NCBI GenBank assembly: GCA_027946365.1
Contig: JAPEUQ010000014.1
Location: forward strand, 186,001-250,000
Direction of reading: 5' to 3'
DNA length: 64,000 nucleotides
From: Kalmusia sp. IMI 367209
Taxonomy: Eukaryota > Ascomycota > Dothideomycetes > Pleosporales > Didymosphaeriaceae
In this document: in pieces, positions 21,591-33,726 of the stretch
How positions within the stretch are numbered: position 1 is the first letter of the stretch
How the letters are laid out: each line of letters begins with the position of its first letter
Made by a program: the position numbers and the translations under genes
The notes under the pieces: generated by a model
Told to the model about the DNA's origin: nothing
Databases searched by the model: none
What the model saw: only the letters and a program-made list of their open reading frames with translations

Positions 21591-23387
21591 TTACTCTGCT
21601 AGGATGTCTTCGACGGTCTGCAGTATTTGCATCAGTTCCTCATCTTTCATTGGCTTGCCCATCACTTGTACATGCGCTGGTAAGCCCTCTAGTACCTTAG
21701 GCTCGTCTGCGAAGATGATCAGTACAGAAATCATTAAGCCCTCATGACAACTTACAAGGCGGTTCATAAGCCGCATCAGCCTTGAAGAAAGGCTTGTCTA
21801 GCTCTTCGTTCGCCTTCAGATGCGGGAAAATTCCAGACGGATACTAGCTGGGTTAGTCGAGCTCCAAGACAAGCTCTCCGAGGCAGCAAACTTACGTTCA
21901 ACAGATTCTGCAACACAGTGAAAGGCGTGAAGCCATAGGTATCATGCGGTACCGCTGTCGCCGAATTACCCGGCATGAGTATTGCGTCTAGTTCATTTTC
22001 GACCACAAGCGCATGGTACCTGTGCAAGATCTTGAACCGCTCCAAGTTCATATCCCACAGCCCGTCCAATGACGCCTCCCACCCGCGCAGTTCTTCGACC
22101 ATAGCCGTTGAAAGCGAAGGTACCGGCGGCTCGCCAGCGTCCCTCAAGTACTGGAACGGCGTCTTCTTCGGATCTAACAGGAAGAATTTCCATGCTAGGA
22201 CTGAGCATTCCCAAATATCCGGTACCTTGTCATCCAGTAGCACAATCTGGTGGCCTTTCTCTTTAAGCTTCGTAGCTGCGGAATGTAGTGCTCGGGCGAT
22301 TGGTGGGTGGAGAGGCCTCTTTGGGTGTCCGCGTATCAGTCCAAAGCGCAAGGGACGAGCGTGTGGCTCTACTTTCCGCCACGGCACACCGAGCACGTTC
22401 TCGTCGAATTGCCAGGTATCTGAGTCGCAAATCGTGCGCATAACGAGCTCCGCATCTCGCATGCTCCATCCCATGGGTCCGATGACTGGCATAATCGATC
22501 CGGGACTGCCCAGTCTACCTGGCGGCACGCCGCCCCCAAAAGGCACTCTCCCTGCACTCGGTTTAAAGCTCTTGAGTCCGCAGCATAGAGCGAGAATCCT
22601 GCAGCTGCCTGCGACGTCGGTAGCGAGACCTAGCACGCTGCCTCGCATGGCAATGAGTGCGCCCTCGCCGCCTGTGCTACCGCCCGCGGTTACGGAAAGG
22701 TTGTGTGGATTAAGCGTACGGCCAAAGAGGTTGTTGTGGGAGTCTGCAGTCATCATTGTTTGGGGGAGATTAGTCTTGCAGTAGAAGACCGCGCCATGTT
22801 GATGTAGGAGGTTTACGAGATTTGAGTTCGAAGCTGCTGGTGGGCGGGAGAGGAATGAGATGTATCCAATCGTTGCCTGGGTGCCTTTTACATTGAAGGA
22901 GTCCTGAGGAGTCTCAGCGCTTGATTGCTATGAGGAAAGAGCTTGGATGGGAGAGGCGCTGTACCTTCAAGGAGATCGGCAACCCATGCAACTCCCCCAT
23001 TCCCTTCCCTTCCTTCTTGAAGTAATCGTCACACTCCCTTGCTCTGACCATTGCCTCATCGAAAAATATCTCTGTCAGGCAATTTACGCACTGCTGTGCT
23101 ATCGCGGCCCTTTTACAAAAAGCGCCGACCACTTCGACGCTCGTCGCTTCGCCCGTCGTCATCAATTCAACCAAAGCTGTGGCATCGTAATTAGAGGTCA
23201 GGTCAAGCTCGCGGGGGGTTAGGAGACCGCATGTTGCCGGCACATCGACAACGCTGATGGTGGACGTTTCCGAGAATTGTGAGGTTAGTGACGAGGGGAG
23301 GTGCCATTGTGAGGGGAATTTTGAGAAGACGGATGAGCGTTTTGAAGAGGCGAGGGTCTGCCAGTCGGCGATGGGTACTTCGGACAT
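21591..23387 (-). CDS. amidase-signature family hydrolase
   Basis: Four exons (22965-23387, 21896-22903, 21756-21843, 21591-21706) give 544 aa. The start at 23387 (MSEVPIADWQTLASSKR) is typical of fungal amidases; an in-frame ATG 114 bp upstream is less likely. The triad of the family is present: Lys in LPISLK at the end of exon 1 followed by DSFNVKGT, the cis-Ser in TAGGSTGGEGALIA, and the nucleophile Ser in ATDVAGSCRIL. The signature deviates from consensus at several places (T after the cis-Ser, Ala for Gly before the nucleophile, Cys for the Ile after it, Leu for Pro). Exons 3 and 4 supply the normal C terminus (YPSGIFPHLKANEELD; GLPAHVQVMGKPMKDEEL). The substrate is unknown; relatives act on acetamide and other amides. 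Confidence 0.88.
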
Positions 23388-24125
23388 GGTGTGATGAAGC
23401 TTAGATAGTATGATGCGACATGTGAAGAATGTACTGAGGAGGGAGCTGGAATGCTTGAACTTTGCTAGGACCGTCAGAGTGGAAAAATACAAGTTATTCA
23501 ATTACTATGTAACAAAGCCATCTGGATAGACATTGAGGGGTGATGTTCAAGTGGAGCTTTGGGGATCCGATTACTGATTCCGAATCGGAATCCGAGATGC
23601 GGGGCTACAGCATGTGCTGGCGCGTCAGCAACACGCGTTGGTGTTGGATTAAATACAGTATTTAGAGGAGATATATTTACTTCCCTTATCTGTGAGGGTA
23701 TAATTTCGAGTGGGAGTCCGTTGTACGAAGATTGATCAGCTCAAGATGTCGAAGCAAACCTAGCTGCGGGTGAAGAAGCAACGGTTGACTATGTGTCGGT
23801 ACATGTATGCATGCTAATACTGGCAGCCCCATTTATTCAGATGGAAGATGTGCACTTAGTCAAGGATAGGAAGAAGCAGGCAGTGATGTTATCGCTATGT
23901 ATACGTAACACAGATGCTGCGCTACGCTGCGGATGCTGCGACTATCATGAAGATCTGGTGCGCAGATTCGCGAGAATTGCACGCGTATTGAGATACGTGG
24001 CGGAGAGTGGTTCAGTTCTCGTGTAGCCAATTCAGTAATGACCTCCAAAAAAGCGAGAAAGACGAAGAGTCTTATACAAAAACCAAAGACCTAATCTCCA
24101 CCCATATATCCGAGTCTTGTGCTTT
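23388..24125. other. intergenic region, amidase to coiled-coil gene
   Basis: 738 bp containing the amidase promoter on the left and the 3' flank of the next minus-strand gene. A short direct repeat CCGAATCGGAATCCGA lies near 23579. No gene was recognised. Confidence 0.45.
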
Positions 24126-25405
24126 CTAAGCAGTCTTATCCTGATGGGAAAGAGCGTGGTCCGCTGAATCTTCCTCCTCCTGATCCCGAGCCTCAGGTCC
24201 CTTCCCCTCATTCTCGCTCGTCTTCATAATATCATCCCTCTTGGACATCTTAGCAGCGTCGTCAACTTCATCGGTGTCGATCTTAGGGAGCTCAGCTTCA
24301 TCTTCGTCGTTCTGAGCTACCGTGGACTCCTTGAACGCGTCAAGGTTGTGGTCCGACTCGTCGATTTCCTTATGTCCATTAGCCTAGCCCATTATATAAC
24401 GGAAATCCATATGTATTATTCACCTTCACGAAACCCGTGAGTTGCTTGGGCTTGTTGGACGCTTCGAACTGTTCGAAGGCCCTCAACACTTCAATGACCT
24501 TTTCGCCATTAGTCTTACACAGGACGAAAGAACGATTTCGTATGCCTCACCTCGAGCTCTGAGTCGCTCTCGTCCATTTGCATGACTGCCTTTTCCTTGG
24601 ACTCTTGGCCCTGAAGCGCGATGGTAGCACGGAGAACAATCTTGAATTTTTCCCCATCCGACAACTGGGAGAAGTTCTCGGGAAAGTTTTGGTATGCTTC
24701 CATTGGGAGGCTCTGAAGAAGTTGCACATACATTGTCGACAGAGTCGCCATCTGAAGGCTGTTCTTGTGCTCCTGGGCCAGCTTCGCTTGTTCTGCTTCT
24801 ACCTCTATCTCTTCTTGCGTCTTTTGGTCAGCAAGCTCCTTGCGCATCTCTTCGAGACGCGACTTGGACACTTTGCCGACAGCCAAAATAGGCCTGTAAT
24901 GCTTGGCGGAGGTCTTGAGCTGCGCGGAGCGCCTTTCGCTAGTAGACTGCTTGGAGACTATTGGACCATTCTTCGCGGCTTGGGCTTTAGCAATCATTGC
25001 GGCACGCTTGCTGGGGTACTTGCTTGTAGGTATCCTAGACTTGTTGTCAAGCGTCAAAGCCTGAGCAGCGGAGGTATCAGTATCTTGTGCAGCGTTCACA
25101 CCCTCAGTGCTAGAACCACCAGTAACGCTATGTATAGTATTGCCCTGGACTTCAGCATCGACCGCTGAGAGGACGGACGGCTCATGAGTGGTACCGTCAC
25201 CAAGAGTCAAACCACTGATGTCGAGGATGCCGCCGGGAATTGTCTCTGCGTCGCTGAAGCCGGGTTCGTGCGTGCTATCTAGAGTTGGGCTGTAGCTGTT
25301 TCACCGTCAGCGCACTTAACTCGACTTTGTGAGGGCAGAGACGAACCTATCGGGATGACTCTCCATATCAGAAATTGGCAACTGATCGTTTCCTTGCGTC
25401 TCCAT
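24126..25405 (-). CDS. hypothetical protein with central coiled coil and acidic tail
   Basis: Four exons (25347-25405, 24551-25295, 24424-24498, 24126-24368) join in phase to give 373 aa, starting METQGNDQLPISDMESHPD. The first intron has a less usual GTTCGT donor, the others GTGAGG and GTGAAT. Residues 1-95 are acidic and disordered. A basic patch follows (KYPSKRAAMIAKAQAAKNG), then a long charged helix (RLEEMRKELADQKTQEEIEV) and a hydrophobic helical block (LSTMYVQLLQSLPMEAYQNF; LSDGEKFKIVLRATIALQ). The tail is very acidic (ESDSELE; NDEDEAELPKIDTDEVDD; QEEEDS). I do not recognise the family; architecture suggests a cytosolic or nuclear scaffold, which is inference only. Confidence 0.72.
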
Positions 25406-27399
25406 CTCTCCGCTTAGTTTGTAGCTGGCTTCTGTTGTGGTGCTGCAGGCTTGGCGCGATGGGGAGATAGGTAGAGATTATAGTGCGGTGAGGCTTTATA
25501 ATGCGACCGGCGGCGAGCTGGTGGGTTTGGTTTGAAGCAAACGCAATCGCTCTGTTCCACATGACATGCGCCGGCATGTGTCTGTGCACCGCCAACGTCT
25601 CCGAGTGAATGTGAACATGCATTCGACTAGAATATTCACTTGCTCACCACCTTACGTTCCAACCATTAGGGCTTGCATCTTGCAGAGCGTGGTCGACTCC
25701 TTCATTAATGCAAACTCCTATCGCCAAATAAAAGGTGTCCCATAATCAGTTCATCACAAGCTCTCTCTTTCCATGAAGGCTACAAACACCGTTCCTTCCC
25801 GACAGATAGCCGACCTTTATCGAGTAGTGGGGCAGCTGAATATGACCGGAGTTCAAAAGGGTGCGATACTGAAGATAGGTCGCATTTGCGGACGGCGCGC
25901 GATACCAACGAACTTCTGGGCTACTAGTTGAACCGTGTCAGTCCTAGGCTTATTCCGATCCTCAATCCAGTATGAATAGCTCCGTACCATCCAAATGTCT
26001 CTCTAATTCTTGTTAGAAAATACAGAAGAGGGATTCCCCAAAATCTGATACCAAGAAGAGGTTTGATCAGAAGTTCGTATCCGATGACTCGGGCCCAACA
26101 ACAACTAGGATGAGTCCTCAAAGCTCATAGGAACCGATCACGGCACCCGCCATCTCGAAGAACAGGGAGAGTAGGAGAGTGAGGTGGACAGAACGACGGG
26201 ATACCAAACATGGCTTCTGGACGACTTAGTACAATCGTGTAGATCTAGATCAGGTTTGGTACCGCACATACATCTCAGTTCATTTTGTCACGATGCCGCT
26301 TTCAACCCCTTCAATGATAAGCAAGAATTTTACGGTGGTAGAGCTATGGAAGAACCCCTGAAGGGGATGATACGGAAGAAAGTGGTGTTGCATTAGAAGG
26401 AGACGGTTGCCGCACAGCCGGATTTAGGACGATGTAGAAGTTGTGCACTGGCATCCTTAGCTTCAATTGATGTGTGATCAAGTCAAGGACAGCCCATGCA
26501 AAATAAAATACCCAACGCTTGGTAGATGCTGAGATAAGGCAGCAACCAGTCTGATGGAGTGACAGTATGAGGTGTCGGGCAAGCCTGTGGGCCCATAAGC
26601 ATGCGGATGTGCATCGGGTTTTCTTTGCTTGGTAATGGCATTGGTCGAGATGTATCAGTGAATACTGCGAGGAGGACCGACTTTCCGAAAGGCTTATCAG
26701 TGGAGTTGATGAAGGTAGTTCGATGCTTCTAGATCGATCAGATCGAGTTACTGTACTTTCTGCTTGACCCCTTTTCAATTTCCTTGTGCTAAGATTTCTT
26801 CAATATGTTCTGCGTTCTGCTACATCGTCTCTCATAAGTAGTCCACAGAATCTTTGAATAAGATATCATCTTTTGGTCAGTGATCGTGTTCAAGTCTCGC
26901 GCGATCCTCGAGCTCGCCTGTTGCGATCAAGTTGTGGTGGCATCCTACGATCTTTCTCCGCGGCTAAGAAGGTATGGCGTAAAGTACAAGAGATTCCAAC
27001 TCCACCCGTTGTCGTCATACATGTTTGTAAGGCGGGTCTCACAAGAGTAGCGCAAGCAATAAAGACGGTGAGGCAGGCTCGTTGGGCTGATTAGCCGACG
27101 TTTAATCTCAGGTGGCACGCGCCACGACCGCATATTAATTGTTTCCTGCCGGAATAGATTGATGTCGCTTTGTAGAGGAACGCTGAGTTGCTTTGATCTC
27201 TCGAAATCTTATGCTTGCCGCCTACCAGGTCGCAGCGCCATGTCGGCCCATTCATCCGCATGAAATTATCTCCGGCGACTCGATGATGTCGTATTGTCTG
27301 GAAATAGAAGCCAGGTAGGTACAAAAAAGCGACAGGATAAACCACTAAAGGTGCCTCGCATTCACTTATCCAGACTGCAAGACATCCTTCTGCAAAAAG
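25406..27399. other. 2 kb gene-free stretch at left edge of accessory island
   Basis: Only weak open frames occur here: 26344-26778 minus (144 codons) and 25924-26121 minus (65 codons, hydrophobic). Neither resembles a known protein and neither has a clear splice pattern. The right end must hold the AA9 gene promoter. No transposon ends were seen, though a decayed element cannot be excluded. Confidence 0.45.
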
Positions 27400-28220
27400 A
27401 TGAAGACCTTCACTCTGCTCTTGGCTGCCGCCGCCGCGGTTAGTGCTCACTGTATGTTTCTTAAACATCATCAAGTCGAAATGAAAGTTGCTCATCATCT
27501 CCATAGACACTCTACCGATCGTCAACGGCGCACCTGCATGGAGCGCTGTCCGTCAAGCCAAGAACTGGCAGAACAATGGGTACGTAGATTTACCCTGAGG
27601 TATACCTTTCTCATGACTGAGAAACGTATAGATTCGTCGGCGATGTGACAAGCAGTGATATTCGCTGCAATCAGCTCAACCCTGGCAACGAAACTGTCAC
27701 CGTTGCAGCGGGGGTCAAGCGTCAAAGTGAACGTCAACCCAAATGCCTACCACCCCGGGCCTTTCCAGTCGTATCTTGCCAAGGTACCGGATGGTCAGGA
27801 CATCAACAAGTGGGACCCAACGGGCGCTGTCTGGTTCCGAATCTACGCTGAGCAACCCAAATTTGGCTCCCAATTGACCTGGCTGAGTATGTCCCAAAAC
27901 ATTGTCTCTAGGCATCGAGGACTGACAACACTCAAGGTGCGGCAAACTACGACATCACTATTCCTAAATGCATCGCTTCTGGAAAGTACTTGATGCGCAA
28001 CGAGCACATTGGTCTTCACGTTGCTCAGAGCTCTGGCGGCGCCCAATTCTACTTGTCCTGCGCGCAGATTGAGGTCACTGGTGGTGGCAGCACAGCACCA
28101 AAGAACCTCGCTGCATTCCCGGGAGCTTACAAGGCCAGTGATCCTGGTATCTTGATTAACATCAACTACCCTGTCCCAACTAGCTACGTGAACCCTGGTC
28201 CAGCTACATTCACCTGTTAG
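27400..28220 (+). CDS. AA9 lytic polysaccharide monooxygenase, with one-base frame break
   Basis: Four exons (27400-27451, 27507-27579, 27632-27886, 27937-28220) code for a secreted copper enzyme that cleaves cellulose-type polysaccharides oxidatively. A 16-residue signal peptide (MKTFTLLLAAAAAVSA) leaves His at the mature N terminus, the first copper ligand. The second His is in NAYHPGPFQSYLAKVPDG, and the axial Tyr with its partner His and Gln lie in IGLHVAQSSGGAQFYLSC. No cellulose-binding module is present; the protein ends TSYVNPGPATFTC. Within exon 3 the frame changes by one base at the G5 run 27710-27714: upstream reads NETVTVAAG in one frame, and SSVKVNVNPNAYHPG continues in the next. 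No intron of sensible size can repair this. It is either a recent loss-of-function indel or a sequencing error. Confidence 0.85.
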
Positions 28221-29131
28221 AATATGGAATTGAAGGATACAAGAGCAATCGTACTAGGCTCGTTCTTAAGATCGCGAATGACAGAAGCCTCTCTTGTGAT
28301 AATAGTGGTGCTTATAGAAGGGATGAAAACTGTAGTAGATATTGGCGTTATGTACTAAGTTCAGAGTCAAAATACAGCTTCCAACCAAATCGGCTTTTAT
28401 AATGTACTATGATATTGATTGGGACCCTGAGCGGATACCTACCAGGGATGTCGACTTCGAACTCATTTCTTTTTGCCATGCGTTTAGTGGAATCGACAGA
28501 CCAAGTCAATGGTCTTGTCACTGGCGAGCAATGTTTCAAGGCTTTCAAGAAGCTGATATCGTCAAGCATGCCTAAGCCCTTGAATAACGACGAGGATTTG
28601 TTGGGGTGTTTCTACCGTTTAGCCTCAAAAACGTTCGCTCATTTCACACGAGCATACCCACCAGGCTGCACTCAACATCTTCACCTGTCCCTTCATGAAT
28701 CACTAGGGAAAAATAAGAGAATCTATGACAGATCGTCGCCTTCTAGATGGCGTGCGGGAGGGCATGGATATCATGCATAATTTCCCAGGCGACATTAAAC
28801 ATAGATCAGTAGGTACTATAGAAAAGGAAAACAGACGCTGACTATAGAGACAATACTTTTGGATATGCTCCGAGTCGACACATCCGTAGACCTCCACAGT
28901 AGCAATCCTGTTTTGAGCCTAGATTACTACGAATAACGGATATTTTGATGTTACTTTTGAGGAGATGAGAGATAGATTATAAGAGATACGTTACTCGTCA
29001 TACGTTCGAGCTTACGATGAAGCCCTCCGAGAATGAAGCGCCAAAAGAGGAGCTTATTGGTGGTGCTAAACCTACAACATAATAGAGTCCAGACATGATG
29101 AACCTTTTCAGTCGCCGGAAAACTGTATACT
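28221..29131. other. intergenic region AA9 / PTR transporter
   Basis: 911 bp between two convergent stops. The open frame at 28409-28780 (123 codons) shows no recognisable protein. Nothing else was supported. Confidence 0.45.
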
Positions 29132-31018
29132 CTATCCAACGGTTACTTCCGCTTCATCGCACGGGTGGGTCTGGCTGTCTGAGCTCCTATAAGAAGTGTC
29201 GAAATTTTTGAAAAAGGCCCAGAAAAGGACCATTGTCACAGTCATAGTGCCCGACAAACTTGAAAACAGAATAACCAGGAAAGGGTTCCTCAATACTGGC
29301 CCCAAAGCAATTCCCAATGCTGATCCAGCGGCAGCAGAAAATACCTGGAAAGCCTGAACCACTGCCTTTATATCCTTTGGAGATTCGGAGTAGGTGAACT
29401 CGTTCAAGGCTACCAAACCGAGAATCTCTCCAATGGCCAACAGAAAATGCAAAGGTGTTTGAAGCCATACGCTGATGTTGTTCGGCCGTTTGCCATCCTC
29501 TCCTGTAGCGGCAAGGCATTCTAAAGGATATTGAAAACAAGGGCCTCGGTGGTAGATAAGTTGCTGCAAGCCTGCTGCATAAGCAATGCCAGAAGCAATG
29601 AAGAAGAAGGCAATAGACATGCGCAAGATAGGACCGAGAGAAACCTTGCGGCGTCTGAAGAAAGGAAAAACCACGCTCTGGATTGTTGGGCCCATGATAA
29701 CGCAGGCCAATGGATTGAAAGATTGGATTGTGTCGTTGGAGACGCCTTGCTGCACCATCTGACCAGCTTGAGATATGATGTTGTTCGTTGTTTGGTTGTA
29801 ACAAAGCCAGAATATCACGAAGCACGTAAGTACGCGACAGGCCTTGAGCCCACGACGAATTTCGCCTACAAACGAAGAAGACCATGGGACTATCGTGTTG
29901 TAGTGCGAAGCTTGTATCTCGGGTTCTGCAGTGGATAACCGGAAACGTGATCGGCAGGCTATAAGAAGGATTTTACCTGCTTGGGGAAGTGCATTGCCCT
30001 GAGGCGGTAGTTTGACTGCAGAAAATTCAGCAAGAGCTTTGAAAACTCCCAAATTATTCCCTACCTAGGCGTTTATTGTAAAGAAGCACTGGGATGATGG
30101 ATATCCCAAAAATGCATGTAGGCAAGAGGTACGCTGCCCAGAAGTCAAGGTGCTTCTCCATTAGTGTTGTTGGAATGGAAGACAGAGCAGCGATATTGAC
30201 CATCCTATAGTACCTCGTTAGCGTTTGCTGAAGCCATCGACCGATCTTGGTATGCACTCACCAGTAGTATCCATTGAAAACGTACTGTATTGCTAGATTC
30301 CGGTCGGCTACCACGAGCTCTCCTTTTTTGTTTCGTTTTACTCTTGGGTTTGTATCTGGGATCTGATCCGCTAGTTTTACTTAGTTTCACACCTCGAGCA
30401 GTGCAATTTACCCACCGATGAAAGGGTACATCACAGCTGAAAGCCCTCCCTGACCAATTCCTAAAAGGACCATGGTGGTGACAAGACCTCCGAGACCAGC
30501 ACCGTGCACCAAGGCAGTCGGAAGCGAGGTGATGATTAGTACGAGATAACCGGCGGCTAGAAATCTGGCAATGGTTAACCTCTGTTGTTCACTTAGTCTG
30601 ACATTATTCAACACCCACCCGATACTGAGGATCGTAGTTCTATAGCGACCAATCCACACATCAGATATGACCGCAAAAGGTAGTGGAGTTAAATACTGAA
30701 AGAAAAGGAATGCGTTCTGGATGATCGTTGCCTTTGCTTGACCTAAGCCTAAAGCTCCAGGCAACTGCGCATCCCCACGAGGGTTTTGAAGATAGTTCTC
30801 TGTTCTGGCGTTTAGTTATTATTTGCATATATCCCAAGATAATGTTTGGACCCACGCCATACGACCGTGACACCATATCGGGCGAGTTGTGAAGCTGCAC
30901 CAGTGAATGCCAACAGCCATGCTGTTGCAGGTATCTCGCTCGGTTCATGAAGAAGCTCTTGAATCTCCTCCCGAGTTGCATCCCTAGACTCACGGCCTGT
31001 ATCGTCATCCTTCTCCAT
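29132..31018 (-). CDS. PTR/POT family proton-coupled oligopeptide transporter
   Basis: Six exons (30856-31018, 30619-30799, 30416-30564, 30262-30370, 30065-30204, 29132-30015) join in phase to 541 aa. The family imports di- and tripeptides, nitrate or related small solutes through about 12 helices. Family text seen in order: QLARYGVTVVWQNYLQNPRG (exon 1/2), YLTPLPFAVISDVWIGRYRT (PTR2 signature region), GQGGLSAVMYPFIADQIP (exon 3/4), VKLPPQGNALPQAGKIL, and RRGLKACRVLTCFVIFWLCY. The N terminus is acidic and cytosolic (MEKDDDTGRESRD). Intron 30565-30618 is 54 bp and has no stop in frame, so it could be retained; splicing gives the better membrane segment. It is the first of three minus-strand genes ending with the UstYa-like gene, so it may export or import a peptide of that system. 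Confidence 0.88.
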
Positions 31019-31492
31019 GAAGATGTGAAAGCTGGCAATCGAAGGTTAAACCGGCGGGTGGATAATATTGTTGAATGCCCTATAGACACTGCAGTCCATT
31101 GAACCTGCTGTTTTTGGGCTGGTTGTTCATTCCAGAATAGCGGGAATTTCAATACAAGCTAATCCCTGTTTTACCTCGAGTGTCGCAAAGTGTGTAATTA
31201 CTCGCCCATGATCTCGACGATAAGGTTTGAGACAGAGAGAGTAGTGAATACCCATGGCGCTGCAGTCTGGGGTCAGCAACGGCTGTGCCGCATGCAAGGG
31301 CTGTGCCGCAATCATGTAGATAGATTGTCGTTTGCCTTCTTGAAGATTAGCCAAGACCCCGAAAATGCATGGCATCATGTACGTATACGTAAGGTTCTGG
31401 ATTTCAAATGTGTCTCATGGTTCTACAGCTCTTTGTCGGCTGATGTGAGAATTTCCCCAGCCATACAACCCTCCAACCAGCAGTTTCTGCCT
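31019..31492. other. intergenic region, transporter to iminopeptidase-like gene
   Basis: 474 bp that must contain the PTR transporter promoter (transcribed leftward from 31018) and the 3' flank of the peptidase gene. No gene or repeat was recognised. Confidence 0.45.
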
Positions 31493-32452
31493 TCAATCTC
31501 CTAAGAAAGATTCCAACAATGCCATGTACTTTCCCCGCTGGTCCACGTGAGAAAAATGTGCAGCATTATCAAGAGTGACCCATTTCGTCTTCTCAATATG
31601 ATCGAAGAAGGGCTGCATTGCAACATCTTGAGCTTCATCGTCTGTGCCATTGATTAGGAAAGTGGGGACCTTGATTTTCTCCAATAATGGGATGCTTGTC
31701 CAATTACGGAGTGACCCAGAGATGTACAGCTCACTTGGACCATACCTGTTTGATGATTACTTAGAGGCATCGTAGCAGTCTGAAAAGATTACGTACATGG
31801 TCCCATACGTTGTGGGATCTTTTGCAAACCAGTCGAGTGCTGCTTGAACTTCCTTGGATGGCCATGGCTTACTCAGACTAAGATGTCGCTTATAGAATAC
31901 TTCGACGGCAGCTTCGTACTCGGGGGATTCAAATTTTTTGGTGTGTTCTGCACGGTCTAGTACCTGCTGTACGTCTTGTGGAAGTGCCTTTCTCAAAGCA
32001 GAAATTCCAATCCGCCACGCATCCATGCTGGCCAGACTGTTGGAAAGGACCAGACGCCGAAGATGGGCGGAGCTAGGAGTTGCTGCCCACTCGATTGCCA
32101 ACATACCGCCCCAGGAATGTCCATACACGTCGACCGGGCGATTATCGAGACGGAGATACGAGAGAAGATTGTCTAGTTCATCTTTGAAGAGATCGACCGT
32201 CCAGAAAGCCTCATCGCCAGCTTTGCTCGCCAGATGCGTGGATCGCCCATTGCCGATCTGATCATAGAAAACGAGCGGCCTGACGGGCGCGAGGTCTGCC
32301 AACGGAAGCAGGTAGTCGTGACATGCACCGGGGCCACCATGGAGGATAATCAAGGGCGTGGCGCTTGAGTTTAGGTCGCCAAAGATTTTGTACCACGTCT
32401 GGCATGGCTCTGACAATCCAGCGACTTTGAATTCCACTATGCCTTCGGACAT
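31493..32452 (-). CDS. proline iminopeptidase-like alpha/beta hydrolase (peptidase family S33)
   Basis: Two exons (31797-32452, 31493-31745) give 302 aa. Features of the family: oxyanion motif ILHGGPGACHDYLLPL (about 35-50), nucleophile elbow VYGHSWGGMLAIEW (Ser near residue 110), acid in FLINGTDDEAQD and His in LDNAAHFSHVD close to the C terminus. Start MSEGIVEFKVAGLSEP at 32452 has no signal peptide, so it is probably cytosolic. S33 enzymes release N-terminal proline or other residues from peptides, or hydrolyse amino-acid amides. It lies head-to-tail between the peptide transporter and the UstYa-like gene; the repeat peptide nearby is Pro-rich, so trimming of that peptide is a testable idea but only inference. 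Confidence 0.88.
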
Positions 32453-32744
32453 GGTGAACTAGAAAAGGAGTTTTACGCACAAGGAAGAGCAATGACACAC
32501 GCATCCACGAGGCAGTTTTATTATGTAGACAATATTCTCCCAACTGCACCTGGCACATTCGGGCAGGTGCTACGACGCATGCGTCCTAGCTCCAAGCAAG
32601 GACACCCTAGTTATCTAATATCAGCACCCTGCTCTAGTTACTGCACCTAGATGACTCCCGCCGCACTGCCCGTGGCGACCCGTAGAGGTGGATTGCACCA
32701 AGACCGAGTTCATATTATTCCCGCACGTTGCTAGCTTTCAACGC

Positions 32745-33726
32745 TTATGTCAACACCGTATTCTCGTAAGGTCCCGGGCGAACCTTGTATTCATTCCTCG
32801 GCAGCAGCCTTGTCCGCGCCCATGAGTCGATTGCTTCCCAATCCACGCATACTGTCTCAGACCCAGACCGCAACTCCTTGCTAGGAAAGGCATATTGGTC
32901 GCCGATCCAGTATGCAGTGTATATTGCCAAATCAGCCTTGCACATCAAGCTTCGTCTGATAGTGTCCGCGCAGTGTGCTGTGGACTGATCAGCGCAATTG
33001 GTCGTACATTCTCGTGCAGTTTGGGGTACCAACTCAGGTGCATAATATTGTAATCTTTGTCCCTATCCGTCGCGTCTGAATAGTAATACTCAGGAAATAT
33101 GTTCCTACGAAGAGCATCCTAGTTATTGGTTAACATCGAAGAATCAGAGCCATTTCAGCTGGATATGCTTTACCAGACAGTGGAGCTCATGATGCACAGA
33201 GAGGACGGCGACATAGTCTCCATCACTTAGCTGCACTATGTCTCCACTGAAATTTGTGTGGGCTTGCCGTAGTTCCGATCTGGTAGCTCGGATGTTGATG
33301 GCTGAAAACTTCAGTATTCTTACGTCGTAGTAGATTGCGTCTCACTTACGCTCCAAAAGGTAGTCCCATGCGACATCAACCTCCTCGGGCCGCCCTGTAA
33401 ATTTCGTATCTTCTCCAAAATAAAGAGGCTGCCGCCGGTATGATAAGGCATGGTTGACAGGCGCTAGAAAGTAATTTAGTAAAACAGCATACGGAACCTG
33501 GAATATTCCATAGCTTACAGTAGGATCGCGGCATGCGCACGTGTATCAGATATAGGATCGTGGGACCAGACGCCAAAACATAGAGAGTTAGAGCAGTGAC
33601 GAGAATCCAGCGCCAGATGTTTCGACTACCGGGCTTCTTCACTTGTCGTGTATGGGCGTTGTTTCTCGCAAGGTCTTCTTGATCCAAAGCTTCATATTCG
33701 TAGACTGTAGAGAGCCCTTTACCCAT
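32745..33726 (-). CDS. UstYa-like (DUF3328) oxidase, probable peptide-cyclising enzyme
   Basis: Five exons (33519-33726, 33350-33463, 33174-33301, 33034-33118, 32745-32977) join in phase to 255 aa. Residues 1-37 are a polar cytosolic tail (MGKGLSTVYEYEALDQED), followed by one membrane helix (about 38-60, WRWILVTALTLYVLASGP). The lumenal part has the family marks: YSPVNHALSY, FTGRPEEVDVAWDYLLE, INIRATRSEL, then the two metal-site-type motifs VHHELHCL (about 145) and THCADTIRRSLMC (about 180), and the C-terminal VCVDWEAIDSWARTR. UstYa-type proteins catalyse oxidative cross-linking and related steps in ustiloxin-, asperipin- and phomopsin-type ribosomal peptides and in cyclochlorotine-type pathways. 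It is divergent from the repeat-peptide gene 660 bp away, which is the arrangement expected for enzyme and substrate. Confidence 0.93.

Noticed and set aside
25924..26121. Short hydrophobic minus-strand frame resembling a membrane-protein fragment
   Set aside because: Too short and without family motifs; no flanking exons found.
26344..26778. 144-codon minus-strand frame left of the AA9 gene
   Set aside because: No domain, odd composition, no splice support; could be decayed sequence but not supportable.
26880..26930. GTTCAAGTC-like sequence resembling a tRNA T-arm
   Set aside because: No matching acceptor stem or anticodon arm could be built around it.
29187..29885. 232-codon minus-strand frame within the PTR transporter
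   Set aside because: Shadow frame of the transporter exon with no protein-like content.
30565..30618. 54 bp intron of the PTR transporter that is open in frame and could be coding
   Set aside because: It has GT..AG ends, and splicing gives a smoother membrane segment (LSIGFLAAGYLVL); reading through inserts a polar stretch. Intron retention remains possible.
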